64,000 nucleotides of DNA, taken from NCBI RefSeq assembly GCF_006386545.1, contig NZ_SWAR01000010.1, forward strand, positions 62,001 to 126,000. Direction: 5' to 3'. Under the pieces are notes generated by a model that was given only the letters and a program-made list of their open reading frames with translations, was not told where the DNA came from and ran no database searches. Source of the stretch: Methylibium rhizosphaerae (GTDB lineage: Bacteria; Pseudomonadota; Gammaproteobacteria; Burkholderiales; Burkholderiaceae_C). A program made the translations under genes and the position numbers. Shown here piece after piece: positions 8,383 to 16,733 of this stretch; positions within the stretch are counted from its first letter, which is position 1; every line of letters begins with the position of its first letter.

Positions 8383-9234
8383 ATGAGCGCTCAAAGCATC
8401 ACCCCCGAACTGCGTCACTGGATCGTCGAGCAGGCCAAGGCCGGCCACAAGCCGGAGGTCGTGCTCAAGTCGATGATGGACAGCGGCTGGGAAGAAGAGG
8501 TCGCGATCCGAGCCCTCGAGGAAACCTTGCAGGGCTTCCTGGACGAGCATGCCAAGGCCGCCGGCCTGCCGGCACCCAAGCCAGTGCCCGAGCCCGCCAT
8601 CGCTGAATCACCCAGCGTCGTGCGGGCCTTCGACCGCGATGTGCGCATCGTCATGGCCATGCGCAACCCGCGGGTGGTGGTGTTCGGCGGCCTGCTGTCC
8701 GACGACGAGTGCGACGCCATCATCGACCTGGCCCGCCCGCGGCTGGCGCGTTCGGAAACGGTGGACAACGCCACAGGCGGCAGCGAAGTCAACGCGGCCC
8801 GCACCAGCGAGGGCATGTTCTTCCGCCGGGGCGAGCACGAGGTGATCTCGCGGCTGGAGCAGCGCATCGCCACGCTGCTGGGCTGGCCCCTCGAGAACGG
8901 CGAGGGCCTGCAGATCCTGCACTACCGCCCCGGCGCCGAATACAAGCCGCACTACGACTATTTCGACCCGGCCCAGCCCGGCACGGCCACCATCCTGAAG
9001 CGCGGCGGCCAGCGGGTCGGCACGCTGGTCATGTACCTCAACAACCCCGAGCGCGGCGGCGGCACCACCTTCCCCGACGTGGGCCTCGAGGTCGCGCCGA
9101 TGAAGGGCAACGCGGTCTTCTTCAGCTACGACCGCCCGCACCCGATGACCAAGTCGCTGCATGGCGGCGCGCCGGTGCTGGCCGGCGAGAAGTGGGTGGC
9201 GACGAAGTGGCTGCGCGAGGGCCGTTTCGAATGA
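8383..9234 (+). CDS. Prolyl 4-hydroxylase-like 2OG-Fe(II) dioxygenase
   Basis: 283-aa iron/2-oxoglutarate oxygenase. The C-terminal catalytic domain has Fe ligands His190 and Asp192 (KPHYDYF) and distal His260 (SLHGG), plus Lys270 (GEKW) for the 2-oxoglutarate carboxylate. Residues about 1-60 form a helical N-terminal segment of the kind that precedes bacterial P4H domains. Hydroxylation of a prolyl residue is family inference; the bacterial substrate (elongation factor Tu in some cases) is not shown here. The ATG at 8383 precedes the conserved region; earlier in-frame sequence overlaps yaaA and is not conserved-looking. Its stop overlaps the next start in an ATGA. Confidence 0.9.
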   Translation: MSAQSITPELRHWIVEQAKAGHKPEVVLKSMMDSGWEEEVAIRALEETLQGFLDEHAKAAGLPAPKPVPEPAIAESPSVVRAFDRDVRIVMAMRNPRVVVFGGLLSDDECDAIIDLARPRLARSETVDNATGGSEVNAARTSEGMFFRRGEHEVISRLEQRIATLLGWPLENGEGLQILHYRPGAEYKPHYDYFDPAQPGTATILKRGGQRVGTLVMYLNNPERGGGTTFPDVGLEVAPMKGNAVFFSYDRPHPMTKSLHGGAPVLAGEKWVATKWLREGRFE

Positions 9235-10277
9235 CCGGCGAGGGGCCGGACAGTGCCGATCCGCTGAGCGAGGCACTGGCCGGGCTCCGGATCGTCGACC
9301 TGACCCGGCTGCTGCCCGGCCCGCTGGCGACACTGCGGCTGGCACAGTGGGGCGCAGACGTCCTGAAGGTCGAAGACCCCGGCGAGGGTGACGGCGCCCG
9401 CGCGCTGTGGCGCACCGGGGCCGAAGCCGAAGCGGGCGAGCCCGGTGCGTTCTACCGCCGGCTCAATGCCGGCAAGCGTGTGTTGCGGCTCGACCTGCGA
9501 AGCGACGCCGGCAAGGCGATGCTGCTCGACGAACTGCGCAGCGCCGATGCACTGGTCGAAGGCTTCCGCCCTGGCGTGATGGCAAGGCTGGGCCTGGGTT
9601 TCGAGACGGTCTCGGCCCACAACCCGAAGCTGGTGATGGTGTCGATCAGCGGCTATGGGCAGCACGGCCCGTGGGCCCAGCGCGCCGGCCACGACATCAA
9701 CTACATCGCGATGGCGGGCCTGCTGGAGCAGGTGGCGAGCGGCGGTGGCGAGATCGCCCTGCCCAACTTCCAGGTGGGCGACCTGCTGGGCGGCTCACAG
9801 GCGGCGCTGAGTGCGCTGCTGGCGGCGCTGCTGGCGGCACGGCGCACCGGCCGCGGCTGCCACCTCGACATCTCGATGGCCCACGAGGTGCTGCGCCACC
9901 AGGTGGTGGTGCGCACCGCGCTCGAAGCCCTGGGCCGCGTGCCGCCGGCAGGGCGCGACCTGCTCTCGGGCGGGGCGCCCTGTTACGGCGTATACCGCAC
10001 GGCCGACGGCCGGCACCTCGCGGTGGGCGCGCTGGAACTCAAGTTCTGGCAGGCGGTGTGCGCCACGCTGGGCCGGCCGCAGTGGGAGCGGCGTCACTGG
10101 TCGCTCGGCGAGGCGCCGGGCAGCGAGCCCGCCATGGCGCTTCGCGCGGAGCTTCAGGCGCTCCTGGCCACGCAGCCGCTGGCGCACTGGGTACAGGTGT
10201 TCGACACCGTGGACGCCTGCGTGACGCCGGTGCTGCGGCTCGACGAGGCGCTGCGGCACCCGCTGTTCGCCGGCTGA
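9231..10277 (+). CDS. CaiB/BaiF family CoA-transferase, alpha-methylacyl-CoA racemase-like
   Basis: 348-aa family III CoA-transferase/racemase. The N-terminus LRIVDLTRLLPGPLATLRLAQWGADVLKVE is family-typical, and GYGQHGPWAQRAGHDINY matches the alpha-methylacyl-CoA racemase subgroup more than formyl-CoA transferases. Racemases act on 2-methyl branched acyl-CoA in branched lipid breakdown, but substrate choice cannot be read from sequence alone. The ATG at 9231 overlaps the stop of the upstream hydroxylase gene, so the two are coupled. The gene converges on the ankyrin gene, with only 6 bp between their stop codons. Confidence 0.88.
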   Translation: MTGEGPDSADPLSEALAGLRIVDLTRLLPGPLATLRLAQWGADVLKVEDPGEGDGARALWRTGAEAEAGEPGAFYRRLNAGKRVLRLDLRSDAGKAMLLDELRSADALVEGFRPGVMARLGLGFETVSAHNPKLVMVSISGYGQHGPWAQRAGHDINYIAMAGLLEQVASGGGEIALPNFQVGDLLGGSQAALSALLAALLAARRTGRGCHLDISMAHEVLRHQVVVRTALEALGRVPPAGRDLLSGGAPCYGVYRTADGRHLAVGALELKFWQAVCATLGRPQWERRHWSLGEAPGSEPAMALRAELQALLATQPLAHWVQVFDTVDACVTPVLRLDEALRHPLFAG

Positions 10278-10283
10278 GGCCTT

Positions 10284-11285
10284 TCAGCGACCGCCGGCTT
10301 CTTCGATGGCTTGCGCCATGGCCGTGTAGCCGCGCTGCCGGGCGTGCTGCAGCGGCGTCACGCCGGCCCGGTCGGCCAGGTTGGGGTCGGCTCCGTGGGC
10401 CAGCAGCAGCTTCACGATCTCTGTGTACTGCGGGCCGCCGTCGCTTCGTTGCACCGCCTCCAGCAGCGCCGTGCGGCCATCGCGGTTGCGGCCGTTCACG
10501 TCGGCGCCCGCGGCCAGGGCCTGTCTCACCGCATCGGGCTGGCCGGTTTCGGCAGCGCGGTGCAGCGCGGGGCTGATGCTGCCTTCGGCCGCCGCGGCAC
10601 TGCGGCGGACCGGGGCGGGCGCCTGCAAGGCCTTGGCAGCCGGCGCTTCGGAGGCGAGGCCGGCGCGGCGCTCGTCGACCTCGGCCTCGGCCTCGGCCTC
10701 GGCCTCGGCCTCGCGGGGCGGCGCGCCAGGCGGTGCCATGGCGGCCGGCGCTGCGGCCTGCGTCGCGGGCGCTGGTGTACCTGCGGCGTCGGCTGTGGGC
10801 GGCGCCGGCGTCGGGGTCGGGGCCGGGCGTTCTGACCGCCTTGCCGATTCGCGCCGGCGCAGTTCGTGGCGGGTTTCGGCAGCCTTCTGCTGCGCCGTCA
10901 CGGCTTCGGCAGCGGCCTGTTCCGCCGGCGCGGCCACAGGTGCCGGGGTTGTTGCCGCCACCGGTGCGTCTCGCACGAACGCCTCCGGCGGGCTTTCCAT
11001 CTGCACGCGCAGTGCCACCAGCGTGGCCAGCGACACGGTGCACACGGAGGCGGCGATGGCGGCCCAGCGCCAGCGTGGCGAGTTGGCGGCTGCGGCCTTG
11101 CGTTGCGGCACCGGCGCAACGGCCGGCGCATCGCCCTGCGCAGGCCTGAGCGCGGCCGCCAGCACACGGTCGCGCACCGCATCGGCCGGCTCGGGCGAGG
11201 CCGTCCCGAGCAGGCGATCGGCGTCCGCATAGGCCTGCAGCAGCGGGTCGTCGGTCGCGTCGGTGGGCGGGCGGGGGGTGTTCAT
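10284..11285 (-). CDS. Membrane-anchored ankyrin-repeat protein, possible anti-sigma factor
   Basis: 333-aa protein starting at the ATG at 11285 (MNTPRPP). Residues 1-75 are a soluble, presumably cytoplasmic region. One transmembrane helix follows (about 77-95, AAIAASVCTVSLATLVAL), then a long Ala/Pro/Glu-rich linker (about 100-235), including an (Ala-Glu)5 run, and about three ankyrin repeats (LHRAAETGQPDAVRQALAAG; TALLEAVQ; LLLAHGADPNLADRAG). It lies 7 bp downstream of an ECF sigma gene on the same strand, which is the usual position for an anti-sigma factor. The ankyrin part would lie in the periplasm. The anti-sigma role is inferred from context and topology; no zinc-binding ZAS motif is visible. 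Confidence 0.82.
   Translation of the reverse strand: MNTPRPPTDATDDPLLQAYADADRLLGTASPEPADAVRDRVLAAALRPAQGDAPAVAPVPQRKAAAANSPRWRWAAIAASVCTVSLATLVALRVQMESPPEAFVRDAPVAATTPAPVAAPAEQAAAEAVTAQQKAAETRHELRRRESARRSERPAPTPTPAPPTADAAGTPAPATQAAAPAAMAPPGAPPREAEAEAEAEAEVDERRAGLASEAPAAKALQAPAPVRRSAAAAEGSISPALHRAAETGQPDAVRQALAAGADVNGRNRDGRTALLEAVQRSDGGPQYTEIVKLLLAHGADPNLADRAGVTPLQHARQRGYTAMAQAIEEAGGR
10681..10710. repeat. Five tandem TCGGCC hexamers
   Basis: Five perfect copies of the hexamer lie inside the ankyrin gene; on the coding strand they encode alternating Ala and Glu in the periplasmic linker. Slippage would change linker length in two-residue steps without shifting the frame. Confidence 0.9.
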
Positions 11286-11292
11286 GGTGTCG

Positions 11293-11973
11293 TCAGTTCC
11301 ACTCGGCCAGCGCTTCACGCAGCTTGGCACGCGCATACCGCAGCCGGCTCTTGGCGGTTTCGGCGCCCACGCTGGTGGCCGCGGCGATCTCCTCGATGCT
11401 CAGGCCGGCCTCGGCCTGCAGCAGGAAGGCCTCGCGCTGCACCAGCGGAAGCGCTTCGAGCGCATTGAAAAAAGCCAGCGCCTGTTCACGATGCTCGAGC
11501 CGTCGCAGCGGCTCGTGCCGCTCGTCGGCGGCCAGGCAATCGGCCAGCGCCGGCGCGTCGCCGTCCGCATCGCCGTCGGTCTGTGCATCCAGTGACAGCT
11601 CATGGCCGCGCCCGTGCCGGCGCAGGTGGTCGATGACCCGGCTGCGGGCCAGCGTGAACAGCCAGGTCGAGAAGCGCGCCGTCGGCAGGTAGCGCGGCGC
11701 CTGGCGCGCCACCGTGATCCAGGTCTCCTGCAGCACGTCGTCGGCCGCGCCGGCATGGCGGGCCCCCAGGCTGCGTACGATGAACCGGTACACCCGCTTC
11801 GCATGCCGGTCGTACAGGCGCGTGAAGGCCGCCGCATCGCCGGCCGCAAAGGCCAGCATCAGCGACTCGTCCTCGGCCACCGTGTCGTCGGGCGCGGCCA
11901 GTGGGGCGACGGTCTCCTCCATCGGCCGCGATGCTACGCGCTGCCGGGCCGGGCCGGCCGACGGCGCGCTCAC
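11293..11973 (-). CDS. ECF-family RNA polymerase sigma factor
   Basis: Sigma-70 family group 4 factor of 226 aa. Region 2 is about residues 40-110 (FTRLYDRHAKRVYRFIVRSL, ADDVLQETWITVAR, FSTWLFTLARSRVIDHLRR) and region 4 about 160-220 (LPLVQREAFLLQAEAGLSIEEIAAAT then AKSRLRYARAKLREAL). The GTG at 11973 overlaps the stop of the upstream secreted protein gene (GTGA); the ATG at 11922 is an alternative start just before the conserved part. The ankyrin/TM gene follows within 7 bp. The three genes look like one operon: secreted protein, sigma factor, membrane partner. Confidence 0.93.
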   Translation of the reverse strand: MSAPSAGPARQRVASRPMEETVAPLAAPDDTVAEDESLMLAFAAGDAAAFTRLYDRHAKRVYRFIVRSLGARHAGAADDVLQETWITVARQAPRYLPTARFSTWLFTLARSRVIDHLRRHGRGHELSLDAQTDGDADGDAPALADCLAADERHEPLRRLEHREQALAFFNALEALPLVQREAFLLQAEAGLSIEEIAAATSVGAETAKSRLRYARAKLREALAEWN

Positions 11974-12836
11974 CAGCCGTGGGACCAGCGCCGGGGCGGA
12001 TCGGGCACATAGCCGGCCGACGGCGCTTCCGGGAACGGTCGCGGGTGGCCGTGCGGCTCGGGGTGGCGGCGCGGCACCAGGCCGGCCGCGACGAGGTTCT
12101 CGAAGCTGTCGTAGCGCAGGGCGACCACCTCATCCGGCGTGCTGGCCGCGCGCTCGAAGCGGGTATGCCTGACCCAGGAGGTTTCGCGTTCGCCATGGCC
12201 GGTGCCCAGGCGCTCGCCGGGCGCCGGCGCAGTGGCCGCGGCGGACTCGCGTGAGAGGTCGGCCGCGCCTGCGCTCTTTTCGGCGCCGCGCCCCTCGGCC
12301 AGCGGGCGCGGTGCCGACTGCGACAGCTCCGGCTCGGGGCGCCAGGGCGGGCGCCGTTCGCGGAAGGCGGCCGCGCCCACCACGCCCACGTCGAACGGCC
12401 GGCCGGTGCGCGCGGCATAGGAATCGCGCAGCTCGGTGAACTCGAAGGCCGCCACCTCGCTGCGGCTCTTGCGCCAGCCGGTGATCTCGTAGCTCTGGTA
12501 GGGGTCGAGCACGTAGCCGCTCTGGTTCCAGTGGGCCGTCTCGCCGGTCACCGCGTTGACGCCGTCGACCGACAGCACCACCAGCAGTCGTTCACCGGTG
12601 AGGTTGCGCAAGGCGATGGCATAGCGCGATCCGGGCCGGCCGGGCGTGTAGCCCTGGCCGTGGTGCCGGTACACCGGCAAGGGCTGGCCGCTGTCGCGGT
12701 CGATCAAGCGCACGTCGACCGAGCGGCCGGTCGCGAAGGCGGCTTGGGGCAGGCCGGCGAGGCAGGCGGCGGCCGCCAGCGCCGCGGCGAGGCTGCGGCC
12801 TGGGCGGCCTCGGACAAGCGTGAGGACTGGGCCCAT
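11970..12836 (-). CDS. Secreted protein of unknown function, first gene of the ECF operon
   Basis: 288-aa protein with an N-terminal signal peptide (LAAALAAAACLAGLPQAAFA, cleavage about residue 36). A globular part, about 40-160, carries conserved-looking blocks (LPVYRHHGQGYTPG, VVLSVDGVNAVTGE, SGYVLDPYQSYEITGWRKS, DSYAARTGRP) that I have seen in uncharacterised proteobacterial proteins. A low-complexity, basic/Pro-rich C-terminal half follows. Function is unknown. The stop overlaps the sigma factor start, so the product is likely part of the same envelope response. Confidence 0.8.
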   Translation of the reverse strand: MGPVLTLVRGRPGRSLAAALAAAACLAGLPQAAFATGRSVDVRLIDRDSGQPLPVYRHHGQGYTPGRPGSRYAIALRNLTGERLLVVLSVDGVNAVTGETAHWNQSGYVLDPYQSYEITGWRKSRSEVAAFEFTELRDSYAARTGRPFDVGVVGAAAFRERRPPWRPEPELSQSAPRPLAEGRGAEKSAGAADLSRESAAATAPAPGERLGTGHGERETSWVRHTRFERAASTPDEVVALRYDSFENLVAAGLVPRRHPEPHGHPRPFPEAPSAGYVPDPPRRWSHGW

Positions 12837-12919
12837 GGAACGGCTCCGTGAAGGACATGAACCTTCAACGCAGCCGCCCCACCGGCGGGGTTAACCGGGC
12901 GCGGGGCGGCGGCCCCGGC

Positions 12920-13423
12920 CTACAGGTCGCCGCGTGCGCTCGAGTGGGCGTGCTCGCGCGGCGGCCAGCTCGACGGGCCGAAGGGGCGCTCGTTCTCGAT
13001 GCGCTGCCAGCGGCGCTGGTCCCAGGTCTGCGGGCCCTCGATGCGCCAGCGTTCGATGAGCGGGGCGAGTTCGGCCTGCGGCAGGCGTACGAACTGCGGC
13101 GTGCGGTGCAGGAAGCCACGCCGGCAGCTGGGCGGCAGCGGCGCGTGGCGGTGCTCGGCCCAGTAGATGCAGTCCTTGGCCGCCCAGAACGCCTGACGCT
13201 CGAAGTTCACCAGCCCGGCGAAGCCCGTGTCGGCGGGCAGCACCACATGCTCGGTGTCGAACTCGACCACCGCGAAGGCCAGGTCGCCGGCCGAAAAGCC
13301 GGGGCCGTCCTGCACGAAGATGACGCGCCGGATGTCGCTGGCGCGCAGGCGGTCGACCTCGGTGTCGTCGCGATAGACCACGATGTCCTGGCCATGCCAG
13401 GCGGTGTGCCAATGGTGTTTCAT
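12920..13423 (-). CDS. Hypothetical protein
   Basis: 167-aa protein, no signal peptide or membrane helix; acidic/mixed composition with several Trp (WHTAWHGQDIVVYRDD, AFWAAKDCIYWAEHRHAPLP). I do not recognise the family. The ATG at 13423 (MKHHW) is chosen because an AGAGGG stretch lies about 8 bases upstream; an alternative ATG 21 bp earlier has no such signal. It is transcribed divergently from the membrane hydrolase, separated by a 220-bp spacer in which I see no clear promoter or operator. Confidence 0.7.
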   Translation of the reverse strand: MKHHWHTAWHGQDIVVYRDDTEVDRLRASDIRRVIFVQDGPGFSAGDLAFAVVEFDTEHVVLPADTGFAGLVNFERQAFWAAKDCIYWAEHRHAPLPPSCRRGFLHRTPQFVRLPQAELAPLIERWRIEGPQTWDQRRWQRIENERPFGPSSWPPREHAHSSARGDL

Positions 13424-13643
13424 GGTGACTGCCCTCTGGAACATTCATTGCCCCTCGCGGAGCGGGTGCCGACGATGCCCCGCCCGGAGCTCTCCTGCAG
13501 CGTTGGAGGGTAGGCGGCGACTGCTTGTTTCACTGTTGCGTAACGCGACCAAATGCAAGGCCCGGCTCCCTATGTTTCCGGTTGGCAACAGGCGTGCCGG
13601 GCGCTACAACTCGGGGCCACCCCACCCGCCGAAGGGAGCCAGC

Positions 13644-15665
13644 TTGCCGACGCCTTCGCCGCCCGCGGCACCGCCCGCCGATCGCGCGCACCGCCTGCCG
13701 CTGGTGGGGGAGGCGACGCACGCGAGCGAAGGGCGCATCACCGCCCCCGGCGCACTCTACGAAACGGCCGCGCCGCGGCAGCGGGCGCCGATCGTGGTGC
13801 TGCACGGGGTGGGCGACTTCTCGCCGGGCGACGTGATCGGCTCGGTGGCCGGCCAGTCGGCCTTTTCCCGGCGCGAAGACCTGCAGCGCGACACCGTGTT
13901 CGCCCAGTCCTGGCGCTACACCTTGCTGCGGGCCGGCCGCGACGGCGAGGGCAGCGGCGCGCCGGTGCGGCTGGTGGAGGTGAACTGGTCGGAAGTGCGC
14001 CGTGCCATGCCCGACGCGCTGGGCCTGGCCCGCCACTTCGTGACCGTGCTGCTGGCGCTCACCCGCATCGGCGTGTATGGCGCGTGGCGCTCGCGCACGC
14101 TCGCCAACCGGCTGTGGAGCGGCACGCCGACGCTGTTCTTCATCGAGACGGTGCTGGTGTGGGCATCGCTCGCCCCCATGCTGTCGGCGCTGCTGTGGCA
14201 GCTCGATCCCGGGCAACGCATGGCCAGCGGCGTGATGGTGGCGGTGGGGGCGTTGTACGTGGCCACGCTGGTCAGGCAGCTCACCTGGACGTTGGCGGCC
14301 GGCGGCATGTGGTTCGCCGCCTTTGCGGCATGGGCCGGCTGGTGGACCTGTTTCGGCAACGACGGCCATCGTGGCTTTGCCGAGGTGTCGGGCGCGCTGC
14401 ACAGCTGGGCCACGCTCGCCGCAGCCGGCGCGGTGGTCGTCACCTCGCTCGAGATCGCGCTGCGCGACCGCGGCCGCGGCCTGCACCGGCTGTCGCGCAT
14501 CGCCTGCCTGTGGCTGCCGGTGGTGCTGATGGTGGTGGTGCAGCCGCTCACCGTGTCGGTGACGCTGCTGCCGATGAACGACAGCACCCGCAGCAACTGG
14601 GGTCGCGCCTTCGCGCTGGCCATGCCGTTCTCGCCGGTGGACGGCCAGCAGGCCGCCAGCCTGATGGCGCTGGCGCTGGCCGCCGCGCTGCTGCTGGGGG
14701 CGTGGCAGTTCAAGGCGGTGCAGGGCTTCGGCCGCAACGTGGCAGTGATCGTCGGCTGGAGCGTCGGGCTCGGGCTGCTGCTGGTGGCTCGGGTGATGGA
14801 GAGGGGGCTCTTCGAAGGCTGCAGGCTGTGCCAGCAGTGCCTGCGCACCGACTGGGTGGCGCTGGTGGGGCTGCTGCTGGTCGTTGGCGCCAGCGTCACC
14901 TGGGTGCTGTTCTCCCGCACCGAGGTGTCGAAGGACCGGCGCGGCCAGCCCTGGTATCCGGCGGGCGCGTTCGCCCGCTTCTGGGCCAGCGTGCTGCTGG
15001 CGCTCATGCCGGTGGTGCTGCTGGCGAGCCTGGGTTTCGTGCTGTGGCGCATGCGCGGCTACCACCCGCAGCAGCTCGGGTTCGCCATGGCGCCGGACGC
15101 GGCGGCGGTGTTCCTCGAATCGACCAAGTACGCGCTGCTGCTCGTGCCGCTGGCCACGCGGCCGTTCGCGGCCTTCCTCGACGCGCTGGGCGACGTGTTC
15201 TTTTTCGTCGTGCGCCGCCGCGGCCTGCACACGCGCCGCGACACGCTGACGCGCTTCTGGCAGGCGCTGCGCCTGCTCGACGAGCCATGCAACGGCCGCC
15301 ACGTGATCGTGTTCGCCCACAGCCAGGGCACGGTGATCGCCGCGACCATGCTCTCGCGCATGGCCCGCGTGCTGCTGCATTCGCCGATGCGGCTGACGCT
15401 GGTGACGGTGGGCTCGCCCCTGTCGACGCTGTACCGCAACTTCCTCGACGTGGTGCTGGGCCAGGGCTTCGCCCGCCTGTGCAAGCAGCAGCCGGAGCGG
15501 TTCCGCTGGATCAACCTGTGCCGGCCGGCCGACTACATCGGCGGGGCGGTCGAGCTCGAGGGCGTGCACAACCGCGAGCTGCTCACGCGCGGTGACCACA
15601 TCGGCTACTGGGCCGACGCCGACCTGCTGGCCTGGCTGAAGGGGCTGTCAGAGGGGCGGGTCTGA
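13644..15665 (+). CDS. Multi-pass membrane protein with C-terminal alpha/beta-hydrolase domain
   Basis: Protein of 673 aa. An N-terminal soluble part (IVVLHGVGDFSPGD) holds the first strand and oxyanion-type turn of an alpha/beta hydrolase. About 8-10 hydrophobic helices follow (about 130-510), then the rest of the hydrolase fold with nucleophile Ser560 in FAHSQGTVIA, a following TVGSPLSTLY strand, and later acidic and His residues (GDHIGYW). Lipase/esterase activity is inferred. I chose the TTG at 13644 because GAAGGGAG sits 6-7 bases upstream; an in-frame ATG at 13572 has no such signal. The 3' end overlaps the convergent exonuclease-family gene by 18 bp. Confidence 0.8.
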   Translation: MPTPSPPAAPPADRAHRLPLVGEATHASEGRITAPGALYETAAPRQRAPIVVLHGVGDFSPGDVIGSVAGQSAFSRREDLQRDTVFAQSWRYTLLRAGRDGEGSGAPVRLVEVNWSEVRRAMPDALGLARHFVTVLLALTRIGVYGAWRSRTLANRLWSGTPTLFFIETVLVWASLAPMLSALLWQLDPGQRMASGVMVAVGALYVATLVRQLTWTLAAGGMWFAAFAAWAGWWTCFGNDGHRGFAEVSGALHSWATLAAAGAVVVTSLEIALRDRGRGLHRLSRIACLWLPVVLMVVVQPLTVSVTLLPMNDSTRSNWGRAFALAMPFSPVDGQQAASLMALALAAALLLGAWQFKAVQGFGRNVAVIVGWSVGLGLLLVARVMERGLFEGCRLCQQCLRTDWVALVGLLLVVGASVTWVLFSRTEVSKDRRGQPWYPAGAFARFWASVLLALMPVVLLASLGFVLWRMRGYHPQQLGFAMAPDAAAVFLESTKYALLLVPLATRPFAAFLDALGDVFFFVVRRRGLHTRRDTLTRFWQALRLLDEPCNGRHVIVFAHSQGTVIAATMLSRMARVLLHSPMRLTLVTVGSPLSTLYRNFLDVVLGQGFARLCKQQPERFRWINLCRPADYIGGAVELEGVHNRELLTRGDHIGYWADADLLAWLKGLSEGRV

Positions 15666-16733
15666 CGGCGCGGTCCGGGCCGCCTGCGACCAGCGCTGCG
15701 GATAGAGCTTGAGCACCGCGCGCACGAAACCGTGGTCCGAGCGGGTGCGGTCGCGGCCTTCGTGCAGGTGGTCGTTGAAGTGCTCCACCCGCAGCACCTC
15801 TCCCAGGCTGAAGCGGCTGGCTGCGAGCAGCTCCTCCGAAACCCAGATCTGGTCGAGGATGTCGGGCGTGCCCTGGTGGATGTGGGAGTAGCCGACGTCG
15901 CGGCGCAGCGGCTCGGTCTGCACCTCGTGCGCATGAAAGAGTGCGGTATCGCGCGCCTGCCGGTCGTAGGCCACCTGCTGCGTGGCCGCGATCATCTGGG
16001 TGGTCACCGAATGCGGGCCGTCGTTGAGGTCGCCCAGCAGCACCAGCGGGTCGCGGGTCTGCGCGAGCAGCTGCAGCACGTAGGACCGCAGGGCGGCGGC
16101 TTCGGCGCCACGCATCAGCAGCGAACGCAGCTGCGCGCGGGCCTGTATGCGCGGATCGTCGCGGTTCTCGATCGGTTCGCCCGCCGCGTCGAGCAGGAAC
16201 TTCGGTCGCTTGGACTTCAGGTGCAGCACCAGCACGTGGAGCAAGGGCCCGCCCGCCGGCAGCCGCACCCGGGCATGCAGCACCGGGCGTTCGAAACGCG
16301 CGTACTCGCCGAGCTCGGGCACCGCCACCGCGCAGCCCGGCGGGAAGTCCGTGATGAGCGCGGAGGATTCGAGCGACCAGCGGGTCGCCAGCCCCACACG
16401 CGGCGTGCCGACCGCCCCGACCGGCTGCCCGCCGACCGTGTTGGCGCCGGTCTCGGTGCCGGGGGCAATGACGTGCGCATAGCGCAGCTGCGAGTGGTGC
16501 ACCGCGCTGCGCAGCGCGGCTTCGTCCCAGACTTCCTGGAAGGCCAGCAGGTCGGCGTTGAGCCTTCGGATCTGCTGACCCAGCCAGGCGAACTTGCGCT
16601 GCGCGTCGGCCTCCGTGTAGGGCTCCTGGTTTTCGTAGAACACGCGGCCGGGCAGGGCCAGGTTCAGCGTGTTGGCGGTGGCCAGCGTGAGGGTGAGGGG
16701 CGAGGCGACCGCCGGATGGTTGACAAGGCTCAT
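15648..16733 (-). CDS. Endonuclease/exonuclease/phosphatase (EEP) family protein
   Basis: 361-aa EEP-fold hydrolase. Seen: TLATANTLNL at the N-terminus, metal-binding Glu in LLAFQEVWDE, VLVLHLKSKRP, LLGDLNDGPH with catalytic Asp/Asn, and the C-terminal SDHGFV. There is no signal peptide, so the substrate (nucleic acid, phosphoinositide or other phosphodiester) is probably cytoplasmic but cannot be named. The ATG at 16733 overlaps the stop of the upstream NAD(P)-binding gene in an ATGA; the chain of overlaps continues up to a sensor kinase gene. Confidence 0.88.
   Translation of the reverse strand: MSLVNHPAVASPLTLTLATANTLNLALPGRVFYENQEPYTEADAQRKFAWLGQQIRRLNADLLAFQEVWDEAALRSAVHHSQLRYAHVIAPGTETGANTVGGQPVGAVGTPRVGLATRWSLESSALITDFPPGCAVAVPELGEYARFERPVLHARVRLPAGGPLLHVLVLHLKSKRPKFLLDAAGEPIENRDDPRIQARAQLRSLLMRGAEAAALRSYVLQLLAQTRDPLVLLGDLNDGPHSVTTQMIAATQQVAYDRQARDTALFHAHEVQTEPLRRDVGYSHIHQGTPDILDQIWVSEELLAASRFSLGEVLRVEHFNDHLHEGRDRTRSDHGFVRAVLKLYPQRWSQAARTAPSDPPL

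Noticed and set aside
13530-15599. Long minus-strand frame opposite the membrane hydrolase
   Set aside because: Composition is typical of an antisense shadow (His/Gln/Arg-rich, no domains); the plus strand has membrane helices and a nucleophile elbow.
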